DNA from: Candidatus Angelobacter sp. Gp1-AA117
GTDB lineage: Bacteria; Acidobacteriota; Terriglobia; Terriglobales; Acidobacteriaceae
Length of the DNA stretch: 61,153 nucleotides
Reading direction: 5' to 3'
Assembly: GCA_003223515.1 (NCBI GenBank)
Contig: QHVI01000020.1
Location: 1-61,153 of the forward strand
Shown: piece after piece, positions 50,700 to 60,060 of the stretch
How the letters are laid out: the number at the start of each line of letters is the position of its first letter
Position numbering within the stretch: position 1 is the stretch's first letter
The notes under the pieces: model-generated
Databases searched by the model: none
The model's input: the letters and a program-made list of their open reading frames with translations, nothing else
Told to the model about the DNA's origin: nothing
Translations under genes and position numbers: made by a program

Positions 50700-51554
50700 T
50701 TACTTCAGAAACTCCGTCGTTTCATTCAGAAACAATCCAAGCTGATCGTGATGCACCCAATGTCCCGCTTTCGGCACTTTGATCAAGCGGAGATTCTTGA
50801 TAGCTGCGACGCGCGCATCATCCTCAGGCACAGGGGCGATGCTTTCGAGTCCCCAGAAGAGCAGCGTGGGGGAGGTAATCTGCGAGTAGAGTTCCGCCAC
50901 GTCCTCCATGTGATGACCATAAGGAGAGATGGCCCGCGCATAATTATCGAATTTCCACACGATGGAGCCGTCCGCATCGAAGTTGGTTCCATGGCGCGTG
51001 AGATGATGGGCGACTTCATCGGAAAGATGAGGGTTGGCCTCTTTCATGCGCGCCACGGCAGACTCCAGATCGGGATAACTCTTCTGGTGCCGCTTCTCCA
51101 GGCCGCGCACATCTTCAATCCAGCGGCGTAGGCGCTGCGATGCCGGGCCGTGTACGCGATAGCCGGCGCGAAACCCTATGCCTTCCACCGAAACGGCTTT
51201 ACGCACACGGTCGGGATAAATTCCCGCGTAGTGCAGAACAATGATGCCGCCCAGCGAATGGCCGACCAGCCGAATCGGGAACTCACCGATAATATCGAGC
51301 AGCGCCGAGAGATCAAGCACATGCTCGGCCACGCCGTACATCGCTCCCGGAGCCCAGGCGCTGTTGCCGTGTCCGCGCAGATCCAGGGCATAGACGTGAT
51401 AATGCTCGCGCAGGGAACGTGCTACCCAGTCCCACATGCGGGCGTGATCGAGTCCGCCATGCACCAGCACCAGTGACGGCTTGCCATCCTGCCCGTAATC
51501 CCAGAATTGCAACTTCAGACGGTCGGAATAGAAAAAATGTGAGATGGGCTCCAT
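50700..51554 (-). CDS. Alpha/beta-fold hydrolase
   Basis: A 284-residue alpha/beta hydrolase. The oxyanion region is LVHGGLDHARMWD, the nucleophile elbow is VGHSLGGIIVLHYAGI, the acid is likely in LFWGLESIAPVPEDDA and the catalytic histidine in KAGHWVHHDQ. No signal peptide, so cytoplasmic. It could be an esterase, lipase or carboxylesterase; the substrate is unknown. A repeat-filled gap precedes it on the right side of its 3' end. Confidence 0.9.
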   Translation of the reverse strand: MEPISHFFYSDRLKLQFWDYGQDGKPSLVLVHGGLDHARMWDWVARSLREHYHVYALDLRGHGNSAWAPGAMYGVAEHVLDLSALLDIIGEFPIRLVGHSLGGIIVLHYAGIYPDRVRKAVSVEGIGFRAGYRVHGPASQRLRRWIEDVRGLEKRHQKSYPDLESAVARMKEANPHLSDEVAHHLTRHGTNFDADGSIVWKFDNYARAISPYGHHMEDVAELYSQITSPTLLFWGLESIAPVPEDDARVAAIKNLRLIKVPKAGHWVHHDQLGLFLNETTEFLK

Positions 51555-51659
51555 GAGAAGTTAGTCTGTCGCTATCACCTAAAGTAAAAGGGAGACGTTT
51601 ACCGCATCTCCCTTCCAATTCGTTTACCCATTACCAAATTACTCATTTACTAATTGTCT

Positions 51660-52403
51660 TCATCTCCGGTCGCGGAACTTGGCCAGCAGGCGGAGGATTT
51701 CAAAATACAGCCAGATCAGCGTGACCAGCAGCGCAAAGCCGCCGTACCACTCCATGTATTTCGGCGCTCGCGAGTTGACGCCGTTTTCGATCATGTCGAA
51801 ATCCAGCACCAGGTTCAGCGCCGCAATCACCACCACGAATAGGCTGAAGCCAATGCCGATCATTCCTGAACCGTAGAGCGAGGTGAACCGGATGCCGAAG
51901 AAACCCAGAATAAATGTGAGAAAGTAAAACAGGGCAATGCCACCAGTGGCTGCTGCCACGCCCAGTCGGAACTTGTCGGTGACACGAATCATGCCTGCGC
52001 GATACGCGATCAGCATCGCCAGCAGCGTGCCGAAAGTAAGACCCACCGCCTGAATGGCAATGCCGGGATAGCGCTGTTCAAAGAGGGAAGAGATGCTGCC
52101 CAGCACCAGCCCTTCCAGCAGTGCGTAGATGGGCGCGGTCACCGGTGCCCATGATTTCTTGAAGATGGTGACAAAGGCGGCGATCAGTCCACCGATCAAG
52201 CCCGGAAGCAGCAGCCCGATGGCGCGATCCGGTGAGGTGGTAGCGACATTCCACGACCAGGCGGCTGTAGCAATCGCGCATATCAGCAGCAAGCCGGTCT
52301 TGTTGACCGTGCCGCTCAGGGTCATGGTATCGCCAAATGCAACGCCTTCGCCTCTGAAGGTGTTGTCGTTCAATGCAGGATTCGAAGTTTTCATGAGTGC
52401 CAT
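51660..52403 (-). CDS. Bax inhibitor-1/YccA-family membrane protein
   Basis: A 247-residue protein with seven hydrophobic segments. The family layout is visible: GLLLICAIATAAWSWNVA, GLIGGLIAAFVTIFKKSWAP, YALLEGLVLGSISSLFEQRY and LYGSGMIGIGFSLFVVVIAA. The bacterial proteins (YccA-like, longer variant) are related to FtsH regulators. ATG 52403 is chosen because aaggagagcagt precedes it; the frame is open to 52430. Located in the inner membrane. Confidence 0.9.
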   Translation of the reverse strand: MALMKTSNPALNDNTFRGEGVAFGDTMTLSGTVNKTGLLLICAIATAAWSWNVATTSPDRAIGLLLPGLIGGLIAAFVTIFKKSWAPVTAPIYALLEGLVLGSISSLFEQRYPGIAIQAVGLTFGTLLAMLIAYRAGMIRVTDKFRLGVAAATGGIALFYFLTFILGFFGIRFTSLYGSGMIGIGFSLFVVVIAALNLVLDFDMIENGVNSRAPKYMEWYGGFALLVTLIWLYFEILRLLAKFRDRR

Positions 52404-52494
52404 ACTGCTCTCCTTGTTTGACCAGGACACACAATTAGCAAGTGGTGGCCAAACATATCCGTGTAAGTCTCTACTGAAATTCTAGCAGGTATGA

Positions 52495-54531
52495 CTAATG
52501 CTGCTGCACCAGAACGCCGATCCTGGCCAGCGCCTGCAAATACTCCACTACCATTGCCAGGGGCACTGGCCCGTACTCGGCAGACACGGCATCGCGAATC
52601 TGTTGCGCGTTGTGCTTGCCGCCCACGAAGTTCAGCGTCTCGTAAGCGTATTCCTCGCCTGCACCCCAGAGTCCCTGGTAATCGAGCAGCTTGGGTCTCG
52701 CAATTCCTGCTTTACCGGAATGATCTTCAAAATAGTCATAACCGAAAACGGCCAGCGGTCCTTTCGGCTGAGGGTTGCGCGTGAAGATGAGCAGACCGTC
52801 ACCGCTGGCTGGCTTCTCAGGAGGCAGGTTTTGAACTCCCGGTAAACCCGGCGGTGTACCTGGAAGTTCCACGTTTTCTAGCCCAAGCGATGTACTCAGC
52901 GATTGAACTACCTGCTGCATGTAATTGTAATGAGCACGCACCATGCTCACCGTTTCATCCTTATTCAGGCCATTTGCCCTGCGCATAGAGTCAATCATGT
53001 TCTGTGCTTCTGAAAGCAGGATTGAACCCGGAAAGTCCGGCGCACTCTGAAACTCTGGCCGTGAAAGAAAATATCCGCTGGCCGCCCCTATGAACGCTGC
53101 CCGCTTCAGCTTGGTAGGGTCGATATTGGCCGCAGAATCGAAATTGGTATGAATGTAGCGATCGGGCCAGTCATTCAGGTAAATCGCCGGGATGCGGAAG
53201 CCGCCTTCCTGGTAAACATCATGATCGCTGCCCATGGAATAAGGTGCGAATTCGGCGCGCAACGGTTCCTTGCCGCCTTCAGGTGAGATCAGCGGATAGC
53301 CGCCTGAACCGGTTTTGGCAAATTTTTCCGTCTCCCGATTTACGAAATCTGCGAATGCTCCCGCCACATCGTGCACAAACGACGGCAGGCTCATCGGTCC
53401 GCGGGTGACATGAAAGATAGCTTTCGTGACTGGGCCGCCACCTACCATATCCATGTGGATGACAGCCTTGATGCGCTGCGCAAATTCCGGCTTGGCATTC
53501 AGCAGCGTCTCGGTACCCTCGATCTCCGGCGGCCAGATAAACCGGATAGTTCGTTGCGGCGGCGCCAGTTTGCCTTCTTTGATCAGCTTTTGCAGCGTGC
53601 GCGCGACTTCGAGAATGGTCACACATCCGCTGGCATTGTCATTGGCTCCCGGCCGCTGATGATCGAGATGGCAACTGAAGGCGATCTCTTCGCTCTTGAG
53701 CTTGGGATCGGCGCCCGGAATCGTGCCGGTCACAATCTCGTAACTTCCAGGATGTTGTCCCGCGCGGACCACAGCATGAAGCCGCACCTGCTCGCCATGC
53801 GCCAGCCGCTCACGCAACGCTCGCGCCATTTTAAGCGAAGCCATGAAAGCAAAGGTCCTGATTTTCGGAAATGATTCCAGGTGGCCCCAGCGGATGAGGT
53901 TTTCATCTTCACCGCGCCATGCCTGCGGCTGATTCAGGGCATAGCTGATGATGCCAGCCGCGCCGAATTTATCGACAGCCAGTTCCTGCACTGCGCCGGG
54001 CTGTGCCGCCGCCAGCACCATCTTGCCACGCACATCTTTTCCGGTGTAGTCGTTTTCTGCCGTACCGTTGCCTACATCAACCAGGTCGGCAGTCACATCC
54101 GCGCTCTCACTGTCCTCGGCCAAACTTACCGGGACGGCCTCATAGCTGGCCATCAGCACCGAAGGCTTCCACTGCTCGCCTTCTTTCTTCATCTCCCATA
54201 ATTCGGCAAACTCTGCGTCCCAGGGCATGCGCGAGCGCTGCGTGCCGTAAAAGATTTTCCCGTCGGCAGGGAACTGAAGAATGGTCACATCGCTCAGGCC
54301 GTAGGCACGGGCCCGCTCCGCCACCAGTTCAGCGGCGGCATGAAATCCCTGTGATCCGCGCTGGCGGTGATTGCGTACGATTCCCTCCAGGTTGCGCATG
54401 GCGGTTTCGCCGGAGAGTTCCTGCGCCAGCGCCTTTACATCCTGCTCCGGCAGGAGTGGCGGTTTCTGTGCAAAGGCTGTGAGTGACAGCAGAAAAACAG
54501 CGGGCAGGAAAACAAATGCTCTTCGTAACAT
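52495..54531 (-). CDS. Secreted M28-family aminopeptidase with PA domain
   Basis: A 678-residue metallopeptidase. After a signal peptide (FVFLPAVFLLSLTAFAQ) comes a PA-like inserted domain (YTGKDVRGKMVLAAAQPGAV) and then the M28 catalytic domain: zinc ligands in AFSCHLDHQRPGANDNASGC, glutamate in RFIWPPEIEGTE, aspartate in VIHMDMVGGGP and histidine in MGSDHDVYQEGGF. It would cleave N-terminal residues outside the cytoplasm. A long C-terminal helical part follows. It is the third secreted peptidase in this window. Confidence 0.92.
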   Translation of the reverse strand: MLRRAFVFLPAVFLLSLTAFAQKPPLLPEQDVKALAQELSGETAMRNLEGIVRNHRQRGSQGFHAAAELVAERARAYGLSDVTILQFPADGKIFYGTQRSRMPWDAEFAELWEMKKEGEQWKPSVLMASYEAVPVSLAEDSESADVTADLVDVGNGTAENDYTGKDVRGKMVLAAAQPGAVQELAVDKFGAAGIISYALNQPQAWRGEDENLIRWGHLESFPKIRTFAFMASLKMARALRERLAHGEQVRLHAVVRAGQHPGSYEIVTGTIPGADPKLKSEEIAFSCHLDHQRPGANDNASGCVTILEVARTLQKLIKEGKLAPPQRTIRFIWPPEIEGTETLLNAKPEFAQRIKAVIHMDMVGGGPVTKAIFHVTRGPMSLPSFVHDVAGAFADFVNRETEKFAKTGSGGYPLISPEGGKEPLRAEFAPYSMGSDHDVYQEGGFRIPAIYLNDWPDRYIHTNFDSAANIDPTKLKRAAFIGAASGYFLSRPEFQSAPDFPGSILLSEAQNMIDSMRRANGLNKDETVSMVRAHYNYMQQVVQSLSTSLGLENVELPGTPPGLPGVQNLPPEKPASGDGLLIFTRNPQPKGPLAVFGYDYFEDHSGKAGIARPKLLDYQGLWGAGEEYAYETLNFVGGKHNAQQIRDAVSAEYGPVPLAMVVEYLQALARIGVLVQQH

Positions 54532-54609
54532 GCAGGGAGTCTCCGGGCAAAGTTATAGCATGTCCGGTGAGCGCCAACTAAATATCACAACAGAGCCGGA
54601 ATTCTAATT

Positions 54610-54682
54610 TTGCCGCTGATGAACGCTGAGTGCGCTGAAAAACAAGAATCTAACCACCGATCAACACAGATGAACTGATCGG
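54610..54682. repeat. Dispersed repeats R3 and R2
   Basis: ttgccgctgatgaacgctga (R3, reversed) is followed by caccgatcaacacagatgaa with ctgatcgg (R2-like). Same order of the two families as at 39756-39827, inverted. Confidence 0.6.
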
Positions 54683-54686
54683 CTGC

Positions 54687-55727
54687 TTACCATCCTGCTT
54701 CATTCACCAGCGTCCTGAGCAGATCAGCCGCCTTCAGCGGGCGGGCCAGTGAAGCGGCTTGTCCTGCCCATAACGAAAGCATTTCTGGATTGTTCGCCTT
54801 TGCAGCCGCGTTGCGCATAGGACGCGTGAGATTATTTTGCCAGGGGAATGCCAGTATTACCTCCGGATGAGCCTCACCTTCGAGCATGAAGCGATTGCGA
54901 ATGCCTCTGGCTGGTCTTCCCGAAAAAGCGCGCGTGATCTGGGTGCTGTCATCCGTGGCATTCAGGACAGCCTTTTTGTAGCACTCAGGAATACTCGATT
55001 CCGGGCAGACGAGGAATGCTGTGCCAAGCTGTACCGCAGCCGCTCCAAGCTCAAGAGCAGCGCGTATGCCTTTGCCATCCATGATGCCGCCTGAAGCAAT
55101 GATCGGCAAAGAGACACTGCGTACCAGTTGCGGCACCAGCGCCATAGTCGAGACCATCGCCTGTTCAAACGGATGATTGAAAGTTCCGCGATGTGCCCCG
55201 GCCTCGCTGCCCTGCGCCACAATCGCATTCACTCCTGCTGCTTCCAGGATCTTTCCCTCAGCCACCGTGGTCGCTGTGCCAATGATCTTTGTTCCTTTGG
55301 CCTTGAATGCCTGCAGGATCGTCGGCGAGGGCACGCCAAAGGTGAAGCTGAAGATGGGAATATCCAATTCAAGAAGCACCCGTGTCTGTTCTTCGAATGT
55401 GGGACCGGCAGAGGGTCGCTCCGGCTTTCCAATTCCAAGCTCCTGATAAAAAGGCGCCATCAGTGCCAGTGCTGCCGAAACATCATCGGGAGCCGGAGGA
55501 AACTCAATGGCGAACAGATTCACATTGAATGGCCGGTCAGTCAGTTGCCGCATGCGTGCCACCATCTCTGCGATTTGCGCAGGCGTGGAATAAGCGGCGG
55601 CCAGCGATCCCAAGCCACCGGCATTCGCAACCGCAGCCGCCATCTCCGGTGTGGATGCCCCTGCCATGGGCGCCTGAATGATGGGATAACGCACGTTGAA
55701 GAGGGAAGAGAAATGGTTGCTGTTCAT
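54687..55727 (-). CDS. Nitronate monooxygenase (2-nitropropane dioxygenase-like)
   Basis: A 346-residue FMN-dependent TIM-barrel enzyme. The family signs are RYPIIQAPMAGASTPEMAAA, VANAGGLGSLAAAYS, NAIVAQGSEAGAHRGTFNHP (FMN phosphate/His region), LPIIASGGIMDGKGIRAALE and LGAAAVQLGTAFLVCPESSI. It oxidises toxic nitronates or acts as an enoyl-ACP-reductase-like flavoprotein; the His in EAGAHRG supports nitronate monooxygenase. Cytoplasmic, single gene, divergent from the glycosylase gene. Confidence 0.9.
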   Translation of the reverse strand: MNSNHFSSLFNVRYPIIQAPMAGASTPEMAAAVANAGGLGSLAAAYSTPAQIAEMVARMRQLTDRPFNVNLFAIEFPPAPDDVSAALALMAPFYQELGIGKPERPSAGPTFEEQTRVLLELDIPIFSFTFGVPSPTILQAFKAKGTKIIGTATTVAEGKILEAAGVNAIVAQGSEAGAHRGTFNHPFEQAMVSTMALVPQLVRSVSLPIIASGGIMDGKGIRAALELGAAAVQLGTAFLVCPESSIPECYKKAVLNATDDSTQITRAFSGRPARGIRNRFMLEGEAHPEVILAFPWQNNLTRPMRNAAAKANNPEMLSLWAGQAASLARPLKAADLLRTLVNEAGW

Positions 55728-55766
55728 AAACCACTGATGTTGTTATAGCAGGTTGAGAAAGTGAAT

Positions 55767-55795
55767 TGACACTTGGGCAGGCGGGTTCTAATGTT
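55767..55795 (+). promoter_or_regulatory. Sigma-70-type promoter of the Fpg/Nei gene
   Basis: TTGACA (55767-55772), 17-base spacer, TAATGT (55790-55795). The predicted start site lies about 8 bases before the TTG start codon at 55810, so the leader would be very short. The same TTGACACTTG plus GGCGGGT core occurs before the TetR gene. Confidence 0.65.
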
Positions 55796-55809
55796 TTGGT
55801 AGGTGCGAG

Positions 55810-56709
55810 TTGCCGGAACTGCCGGACATCGTCGTCTATCTTGAAGCGCTGGAGCAGCGTATTCAAGACCACGTTCTTGAGCAGGCGGAGATTCGCGGGC
55901 CTTTTCTGCTGCGCACCGTCGATCCTCCCATTGAATCAATCCAGGGCAAAAAGATAACCGAACTGCGCCGCGTAGGAAAACGGATTGCCCTCGGTTTCGA
56001 AAACCATCTCTGGCTGGTCTTTCATCTCATGATTGCCGGCAGGCTGCACTGGAGCCGGCGCCGCGTAACTCCGGATGGCCGTCGCACGCTTGCGGCACTC
56101 CATTTCGATTCAGGCACTCTCACTCTGACTGAAGCGGGCACGCGCAAACGCGCATCACTGCACCTCGTGGCGGGAGAGGCCGGGCTGGCGAAGCTCGATC
56201 CCGGTGGAATTGACGTGTTTGCCGCCTCGCTGGAGCAGTTTCGAGCGGCGCTTACAGCCACCAACCACACGCTGAAACGCGCCCTTACCGATCCGCATAT
56301 ATTCAGCGGAATCGGCAATGCCTACTCTGACGAGATACTTCATGCTGCCCAGCTCTCACCGGTAACTTTGACCCAACGGCTGAATGAAGCAGAGATCACC
56401 CGGCTCTTCGAAGCAACACGCCACACGCTGAACAAGTGGACTCACGACCTGCGCACGCAGTCGGGAGCTAAGTTCCCGGAAAAGGTTACTGCGTTTCATG
56501 AAGCCATGGCTGTCCATGGAAAGTATGGGAAGCCGTGTCCGCGATGCCGCGCCAAAATCCAGCGGATACGCTACGCCTCGAATGAAACCAACTACTGCGC
56601 ACCCTGCCAGACCCAAGGGAAGCTGCTGGCCGACCGTTCCCTGAGCCGCCTGCTCGGCAAAGACTGGCCACGTACATTGGAAGAACTGGAAGACTTGAAG
56701 GCACGCTGA
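55810..56709 (+). CDS. Formamidopyrimidine-DNA glycosylase family protein (MutM/Nei)
   Basis: A 299-residue bifunctional DNA glycosylase for oxidised bases. The N-terminal catalytic Pro2-Glu3 ([16 protein letters not shown]) is intact, the H2TH segment includes [20 protein letters not shown] and a four-cysteine zinc finger follows ([20 protein letters not shown] with CAPC). The TTG start at 55810 is set by the required PE motif. MutM or Nei cannot be told apart by eye. Endonuclease III, another base-excision enzyme, is also in the window. Promoter directly upstream. Confidence 0.9.
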   Translation: MPELPDIVVYLEALEQRIQDHVLEQAEIRGPFLLRTVDPPIESIQGKKITELRRVGKRIALGFENHLWLVFHLMIAGRLHWSRRRVTPDGRRTLAALHFDSGTLTLTEAGTRKRASLHLVAGEAGLAKLDPGGIDVFAASLEQFRAALTATNHTLKRALTDPHIFSGIGNAYSDEILHAAQLSPVTLTQRLNEAEITRLFEATRHTLNKWTHDLRTQSGAKFPEKVTAFHEAMAVHGKYGKPCPRCRAKIQRIRYASNETNYCAPCQTQGKLLADRSLSRLLGKDWPRTLEELEDLKAR

Positions 56710-56920
56710 TCCTTGAGCCCTCATTTAAAAAAGTTGTTCCGCAGGAGTGGGTGTGTGTGTCTTACTCCATAGAAGGTATCCAGGTTGGCTGCTCAACCCA
56801 GCACGGCGCTTCAACTCTATCCCGTACAGACGGACTGCATTCCAGACCGTTTTGAAGAGAAGCGCTGTATCCGTTCCGGCCAGGAGGCGTTGGCAAGCTC
56901 TCCTTCCAGCGTCTCTGTGC

Positions 56921-56959
56921 CGGAACGGGCCAGTTCCGCCATTGCTATAATCCCGGTAA
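56921..56959 (+). promoter_or_regulatory. Promoter with operator-like palindrome for the sigma factor gene
   Basis: TATAAT (56945-56950) sits 8 bases before ATG, giving a nearly leaderless message. CGGAAC-GGGCCA-GTTCCG (56921-56938) covers the -35 area; its GGAAC half is also the common ECF -35 core, so either an operator or an auto-recognition site is possible. Confidence 0.5.
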
Positions 56960-57582
56960 TGCAGTGGGAAGACCTCTCCGATGAAGCACTCATTGCCCGA
57001 TACCGTTCTGAGGAACGGAGTTCCTCCGCAGAACTGTATTTAAATGAGCTTTTTCGCCGCCATCATGTAAAGGTGGCGCGCTGGTGCCTGGGATTCACCG
57101 GCGACCGCGAGTCAGCGGCCGATCTGGCCCAGGAAATTTGCGCCAAGGCTTATCAAAATCTTCCCTCCTTCAAAGGCCAGTCAAAATTTTCCACTTGGTT
57201 GTTCTCCATCGCCCGCAATCATTGTCTCAATGCAGTGAGAGCCAGAGGCAACGCTCCAAACATGACTTCGGAAGAAGAGGTAATAGACACGCTTCCGGAT
57301 ATGGGTGGCCACGACCCATTTGCCGGCCTGGAACGCCGGCAAGCGGCAGACCTGGCGCGGCAGATCATGAATGAAGCGCTGGGAGAAACAGAAAAAGTGG
57401 TTTTCACACTCCATTTTTCCGAAGAACTTCCGTTGGATGTAATCACGCGGGTACTCAAACTGGAAAACGCCAGCGGCGCCAAGGCTTACCTGGTGAGCGC
57501 TAAACGGAAACTGGAGAAAGCAGTCAGTCGATGGAAAGCCCGCGCACAAGGCGCGATCGAAGGTGAGATCAATGGCCGATAA
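56959..57582 (+). CDS. ECF-type RNA polymerase sigma factor
   Basis: A 207-residue sigma-70-family factor. Region 2: RRHHVKVARWCLGFTGDRES AADLAQEICAKAYQNLPSFK and SKFSTWLFSIARNHCLNAVR; region 4: LPLDVITRVLKLENASGAKA YLVSAKRKLEKAVSRWK. It would direct RNA polymerase to a regulon, held back by the membrane protein encoded next. ATG 56959 is chosen because TATAAT lies just before it (56945-56950); the frame opens at 56785. The anti-sigma gene overlaps its end by 11 bases. Confidence 0.88.
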   Translation: MQWEDLSDEALIARYRSEERSSSAELYLNELFRRHHVKVARWCLGFTGDRESAADLAQEICAKAYQNLPSFKGQSKFSTWLFSIARNHCLNAVRARGNAPNMTSEEEVIDTLPDMGGHDPFAGLERRQAADLARQIMNEALGETEKVVFTLHFSEELPLDVITRVLKLENASGAKAYLVSAKRKLEKAVSRWKARAQGAIEGEINGR

Positions 57583-58321
57583 TAATAAATCCCGGGAGGC
57601 GTGGCGCGCAGCCGTGTCCACGACTGGGAACTGTCTTTCTATCAATGATCTGGAGCGCCTGGCGGAAAGCGTTCCTCTTCCGGATGAAAAATTGAATGCG
57701 CATCTCGCCGAGTGTCCACGCTGCCAGACCGAGCTGGCCATGCTGAAGAACTTTGAATCGGCGGCTCCGGCGCACGATGAAGGCGCAGCCGTCGCCTGGA
57801 TTACCGCCCAGTTAGGCCGCAATTCCTTGAAATCAGCCCCGCAGACGGCAGTTGCGGGCCGCCTGGGCTTTTTCCGTAACTTCTTTCGTAATTCGTATGC
57901 TATTGCAGCAGTAGCAGTTGCACTGATTATTATTTTTAGTGTTTCACTCTATATTTCTGAGCACCAGGCCGCACCCCAATTAAATGCAGGATTAAATAAT
58001 CCTAATCCTGGCCAAATCCTGAGGTCGCAGAGTATCCGGCTGATCGGACCATCAGGCGACCTCAAGGGTCTCCCGGAAAATTTCCGCTGGGATGTTTATC
58101 CCGGTGCAACATCGTATCGGGTTGAACTGACCGAGGTGGATGGCACTCTGGTGCGGCAAGAGACGGTCAACCAAAACGTCCTTTCCGTGACACCAGACTG
58201 GAAGAGCCTTATCCATACGGGAAAGCCATACAACTGGCAGGTGACCGCTCTGGATGCTTCAGGTAAGGCGGTTGTCAGTTCCAGCCGCGAACATTTTCGG
58301 GTTGGAACCGTAAAGCCGTAA
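57572..58321 (+). CDS. Anti-sigma factor-like membrane protein
   Basis: A 249-residue protein. The N-terminal part holds a zinc-finger-like HLAECPRCQTEL motif (His...C-x2-C), as in ZAS-domain anti-sigma factors. A single membrane segment AIAAVAVALIIIFSVSLYI lies near residue 110, and the outside domain (FRWDVYPGATSYRVELTEVD, KPYNWQVTALDASGKAVVSS) is FN3-like. It would hold the sigma factor until an outside signal releases it. ATG 57572 overlaps the sigma stop. Confidence 0.85.
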   Translation: MADNNKSREAWRAAVSTTGNCLSINDLERLAESVPLPDEKLNAHLAECPRCQTELAMLKNFESAAPAHDEGAAVAWITAQLGRNSLKSAPQTAVAGRLGFFRNFFRNSYAIAAVAVALIIIFSVSLYISEHQAAPQLNAGLNNPNPGQILRSQSIRLIGPSGDLKGLPENFRWDVYPGATSYRVELTEVDGTLVRQETVNQNVLSVTPDWKSLIHTGKPYNWQVTALDASGKAVVSSSREHFRVGTVKP

Positions 58322-58340
58322 CCGTTGAGGAGAAGTAAGA

Positions 58341-59573
58341 ATGTTGCAGTGGATGCATTCGCGAAGGATCGTTTCAGTTACAGGTTTGTTTCTCTGCGCA
58401 GCCACCTTATGTTCTGCTGGTACTGTACTGCGCGATCTGTCGTTCTTCGCCAAACCAACAGCGGCTGCCAAAACGGCCAAGGCTGCGGCCGCCGGGGAAC
58501 CAGTCCCAGCGCCCTTTGCCGGTGTATCGCTGAGCGTGAACGATGCAACTGTTCCTCCGGGCGGAATTTTTCAATATCAATTACTTTTAACCGAGCCCAA
58601 GCCGATGGGCCGCGGCAGCACCACTCCTACGATCCCGACTACCAGCACCGGACCGGCGCGCGGCCTCTCCCTCAATGATCCTTCAGGTCAGGCGTGTGGT
58701 GTGGCTGTGCAGGGCGCCAGCGGCCTGCAGGTCAATTTCATCTCGCCCAACTTTACTTTTGGCACAAACGCAATCGACTATCCGATTCTGACCATCACCT
58801 TTCCCGTAAAAACGGATGCCGTGGTTGGCACACAAGTGCCGCTCAACATCGACCTCAACTCGTCCTTCTTCATCGATCCGGCAACCGGCCTGCCTTATCC
58901 GCAGGAAAGCGCTCCCGGCAAATTGACGATCGGCGGGCATATGTCGATTACAGACGTGCTGCCTGGAGAGGGGCTCATTCCGGCAGGCACTCCGTTCTCG
59001 ATCACCGGGATGAATCTTCCCGCAGCGCCGAAAGTCCAGGTGGAGGGAGCCACTGTCGTGACCGCCGATGCCGTATCTTCCAGCCGGATTGATGTCACAC
59101 TCGACCGCGACATACAACTGCAAGGAACGCGTATTCGCGTTATTGATAAGAACACGGCTGAAAAAGTTACGTATTACTCCTATCTGCGCGCCAACGCAGT
59201 TGGACAGAGCTTGCGTCCGTTGCTGGCCGCCAGCTATCCCATCTTCTCCAGCCAGAAATATACTTCAGCCACATTGCCCTGGACCAAAAGCCAGACGGTA
59301 TTCACTGGCCTGGCCCTGCAGAATCCAAACACCACAGCCGCCCCGGTAAAGCTGGAACTGCTCTCCTCCACCAACCAGGTGCTGCAGTCGCTCAACTTCT
59401 TACTGGAATCACGCACCAGGGTGGCACGCGATCTGCTGGAGGTTTTTCCCCTGGGCATTTTCGTGAATGGAGCCTCAGTGCGCATCACCTCCGCCCAGCC
59501 GATTCAGATGCTGGGACTACAGGGTGACACCTCCATCGGTGCAGTAGCGCCCCTGGTAGTCACCCCACAGTAG
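58341..59573 (+). CDS. Secreted beta-rich protein of unknown function
   Basis: A 410-residue exported protein. Signal peptide: VTGLFLCAATLCSAG. The rest is beta-strand-rich, with an IPT/TIG-like segment (LIPAGTPFSITGMNLPAAPK, TVVTADAVSSSRIDVTLDRD) in the middle and a C-terminal domain (FTGLALQNPNTTAAPVKLEL, VFPLGIFVNGASVRITSAQP) like those in secreted cell-surface proteins of Acidobacteria. It follows the anti-sigma gene by 19 bases, so it is likely in the same operon and a target of, or a signal input to, that sigma/anti-sigma pair. Function unknown. Confidence 0.7.
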   Translation: MLQWMHSRRIVSVTGLFLCAATLCSAGTVLRDLSFFAKPTAAAKTAKAAAAGEPVPAPFAGVSLSVNDATVPPGGIFQYQLLLTEPKPMGRGSTTPTIPTTSTGPARGLSLNDPSGQACGVAVQGASGLQVNFISPNFTFGTNAIDYPILTITFPVKTDAVVGTQVPLNIDLNSSFFIDPATGLPYPQESAPGKLTIGGHMSITDVLPGEGLIPAGTPFSITGMNLPAAPKVQVEGATVVTADAVSSSRIDVTLDRDIQLQGTRIRVIDKNTAEKVTYYSYLRANAVGQSLRPLLAASYPIFSSQKYTSATLPWTKSQTVFTGLALQNPNTTAAPVKLELLSSTNQVLQSLNFLLESRTRVARDLLEVFPLGIFVNGASVRITSAQPIQMLGLQGDTSIGAVAPLVVTPQ

Positions 59574-59740
59574 CCGGTTTTCAAAAAGACATATTCAGGT
59601 GGTGCCCCGGTTGGCTGGGAGCCCGATAACCGGATGCCCTGCGCCGTAGTGGCCGCAGCCAGCGCGGCATTGAAGGCAGCGGTAAAGCGAAGGTCTGCCG
59701 AGATGGCGGTTACCTTGGAATCATTCAAGCTGCGCTTCAC
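59504..59740 (-). pseudogene. HEPN-type toxin-like gene remnant
   Basis: The frame reads MKRSLNDSKVTAISADLRFT AAFNAALAAATTA, a match to the start of HEPN-domain proteins of the kind partnered with MNT nucleotidyltransferases (…SADxRFxxAYNAALxxATxALxAxGYR…). After this the frame breaks: the next phase continues as ASGYRAPNRG and another as GHHLNMSF, so two lesions have disrupted the GYR...HH motif. The rest overlaps the 3' end of the secreted protein gene. Decayed gene. Confidence 0.5.
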
Positions 59741-59760
59741 AATACTCAGGAGACCTTATT

Positions 59761-60060
59761 TCATTTGGACTGCTGGCCTCGCGTTTTACCCACCCGTATT
59801 CCAGCCATTTTTCTAAGCTCATGCTCGCTTCCAATCAGGAATACCTTCTTGCCCTTCATTACCGCGTTTAAGAAATGATTTCCGTTCGCGATCTTCTGCT
59901 TGAACTCTCTGGCAGAATACACGGTCGGATTCGTCGGACGGCCCACGCTACGCTCTACGTTTGACAGGCGGGAGAGGATTTCATTTGCGTGAAGACTAGC
60001 AATCTCTAAAATGCTCGTGGGAATAGCTATCAGTTTTCCACCTATTTTAAGTCCAGCCGG
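59761..60060 (-). pseudogene. MNT-like nucleotidyltransferase remnant (antitoxin-type)
   Basis: The open frame from 60060 to 59761 carries HANEILSRLSNVERSVGRPT NPTVYSAREFKQKIANGNHF LNAVMKGKKVFLIGSEHELR. This matches the C-terminal half of MNT-fold nucleotidyltransferases (…RLGRPVNPTxYxxxExxxKxxxGNxFLxxVLxGPKxFLIGxExDLR). The N-terminal catalytic GS-D-x-D part is missing; the frame meets TGA at 60061 just upstream. Together with the HEPN scrap downstream it forms a decayed MNT/HEPN toxin-antitoxin pair in normal gene order. Confidence 0.6.
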
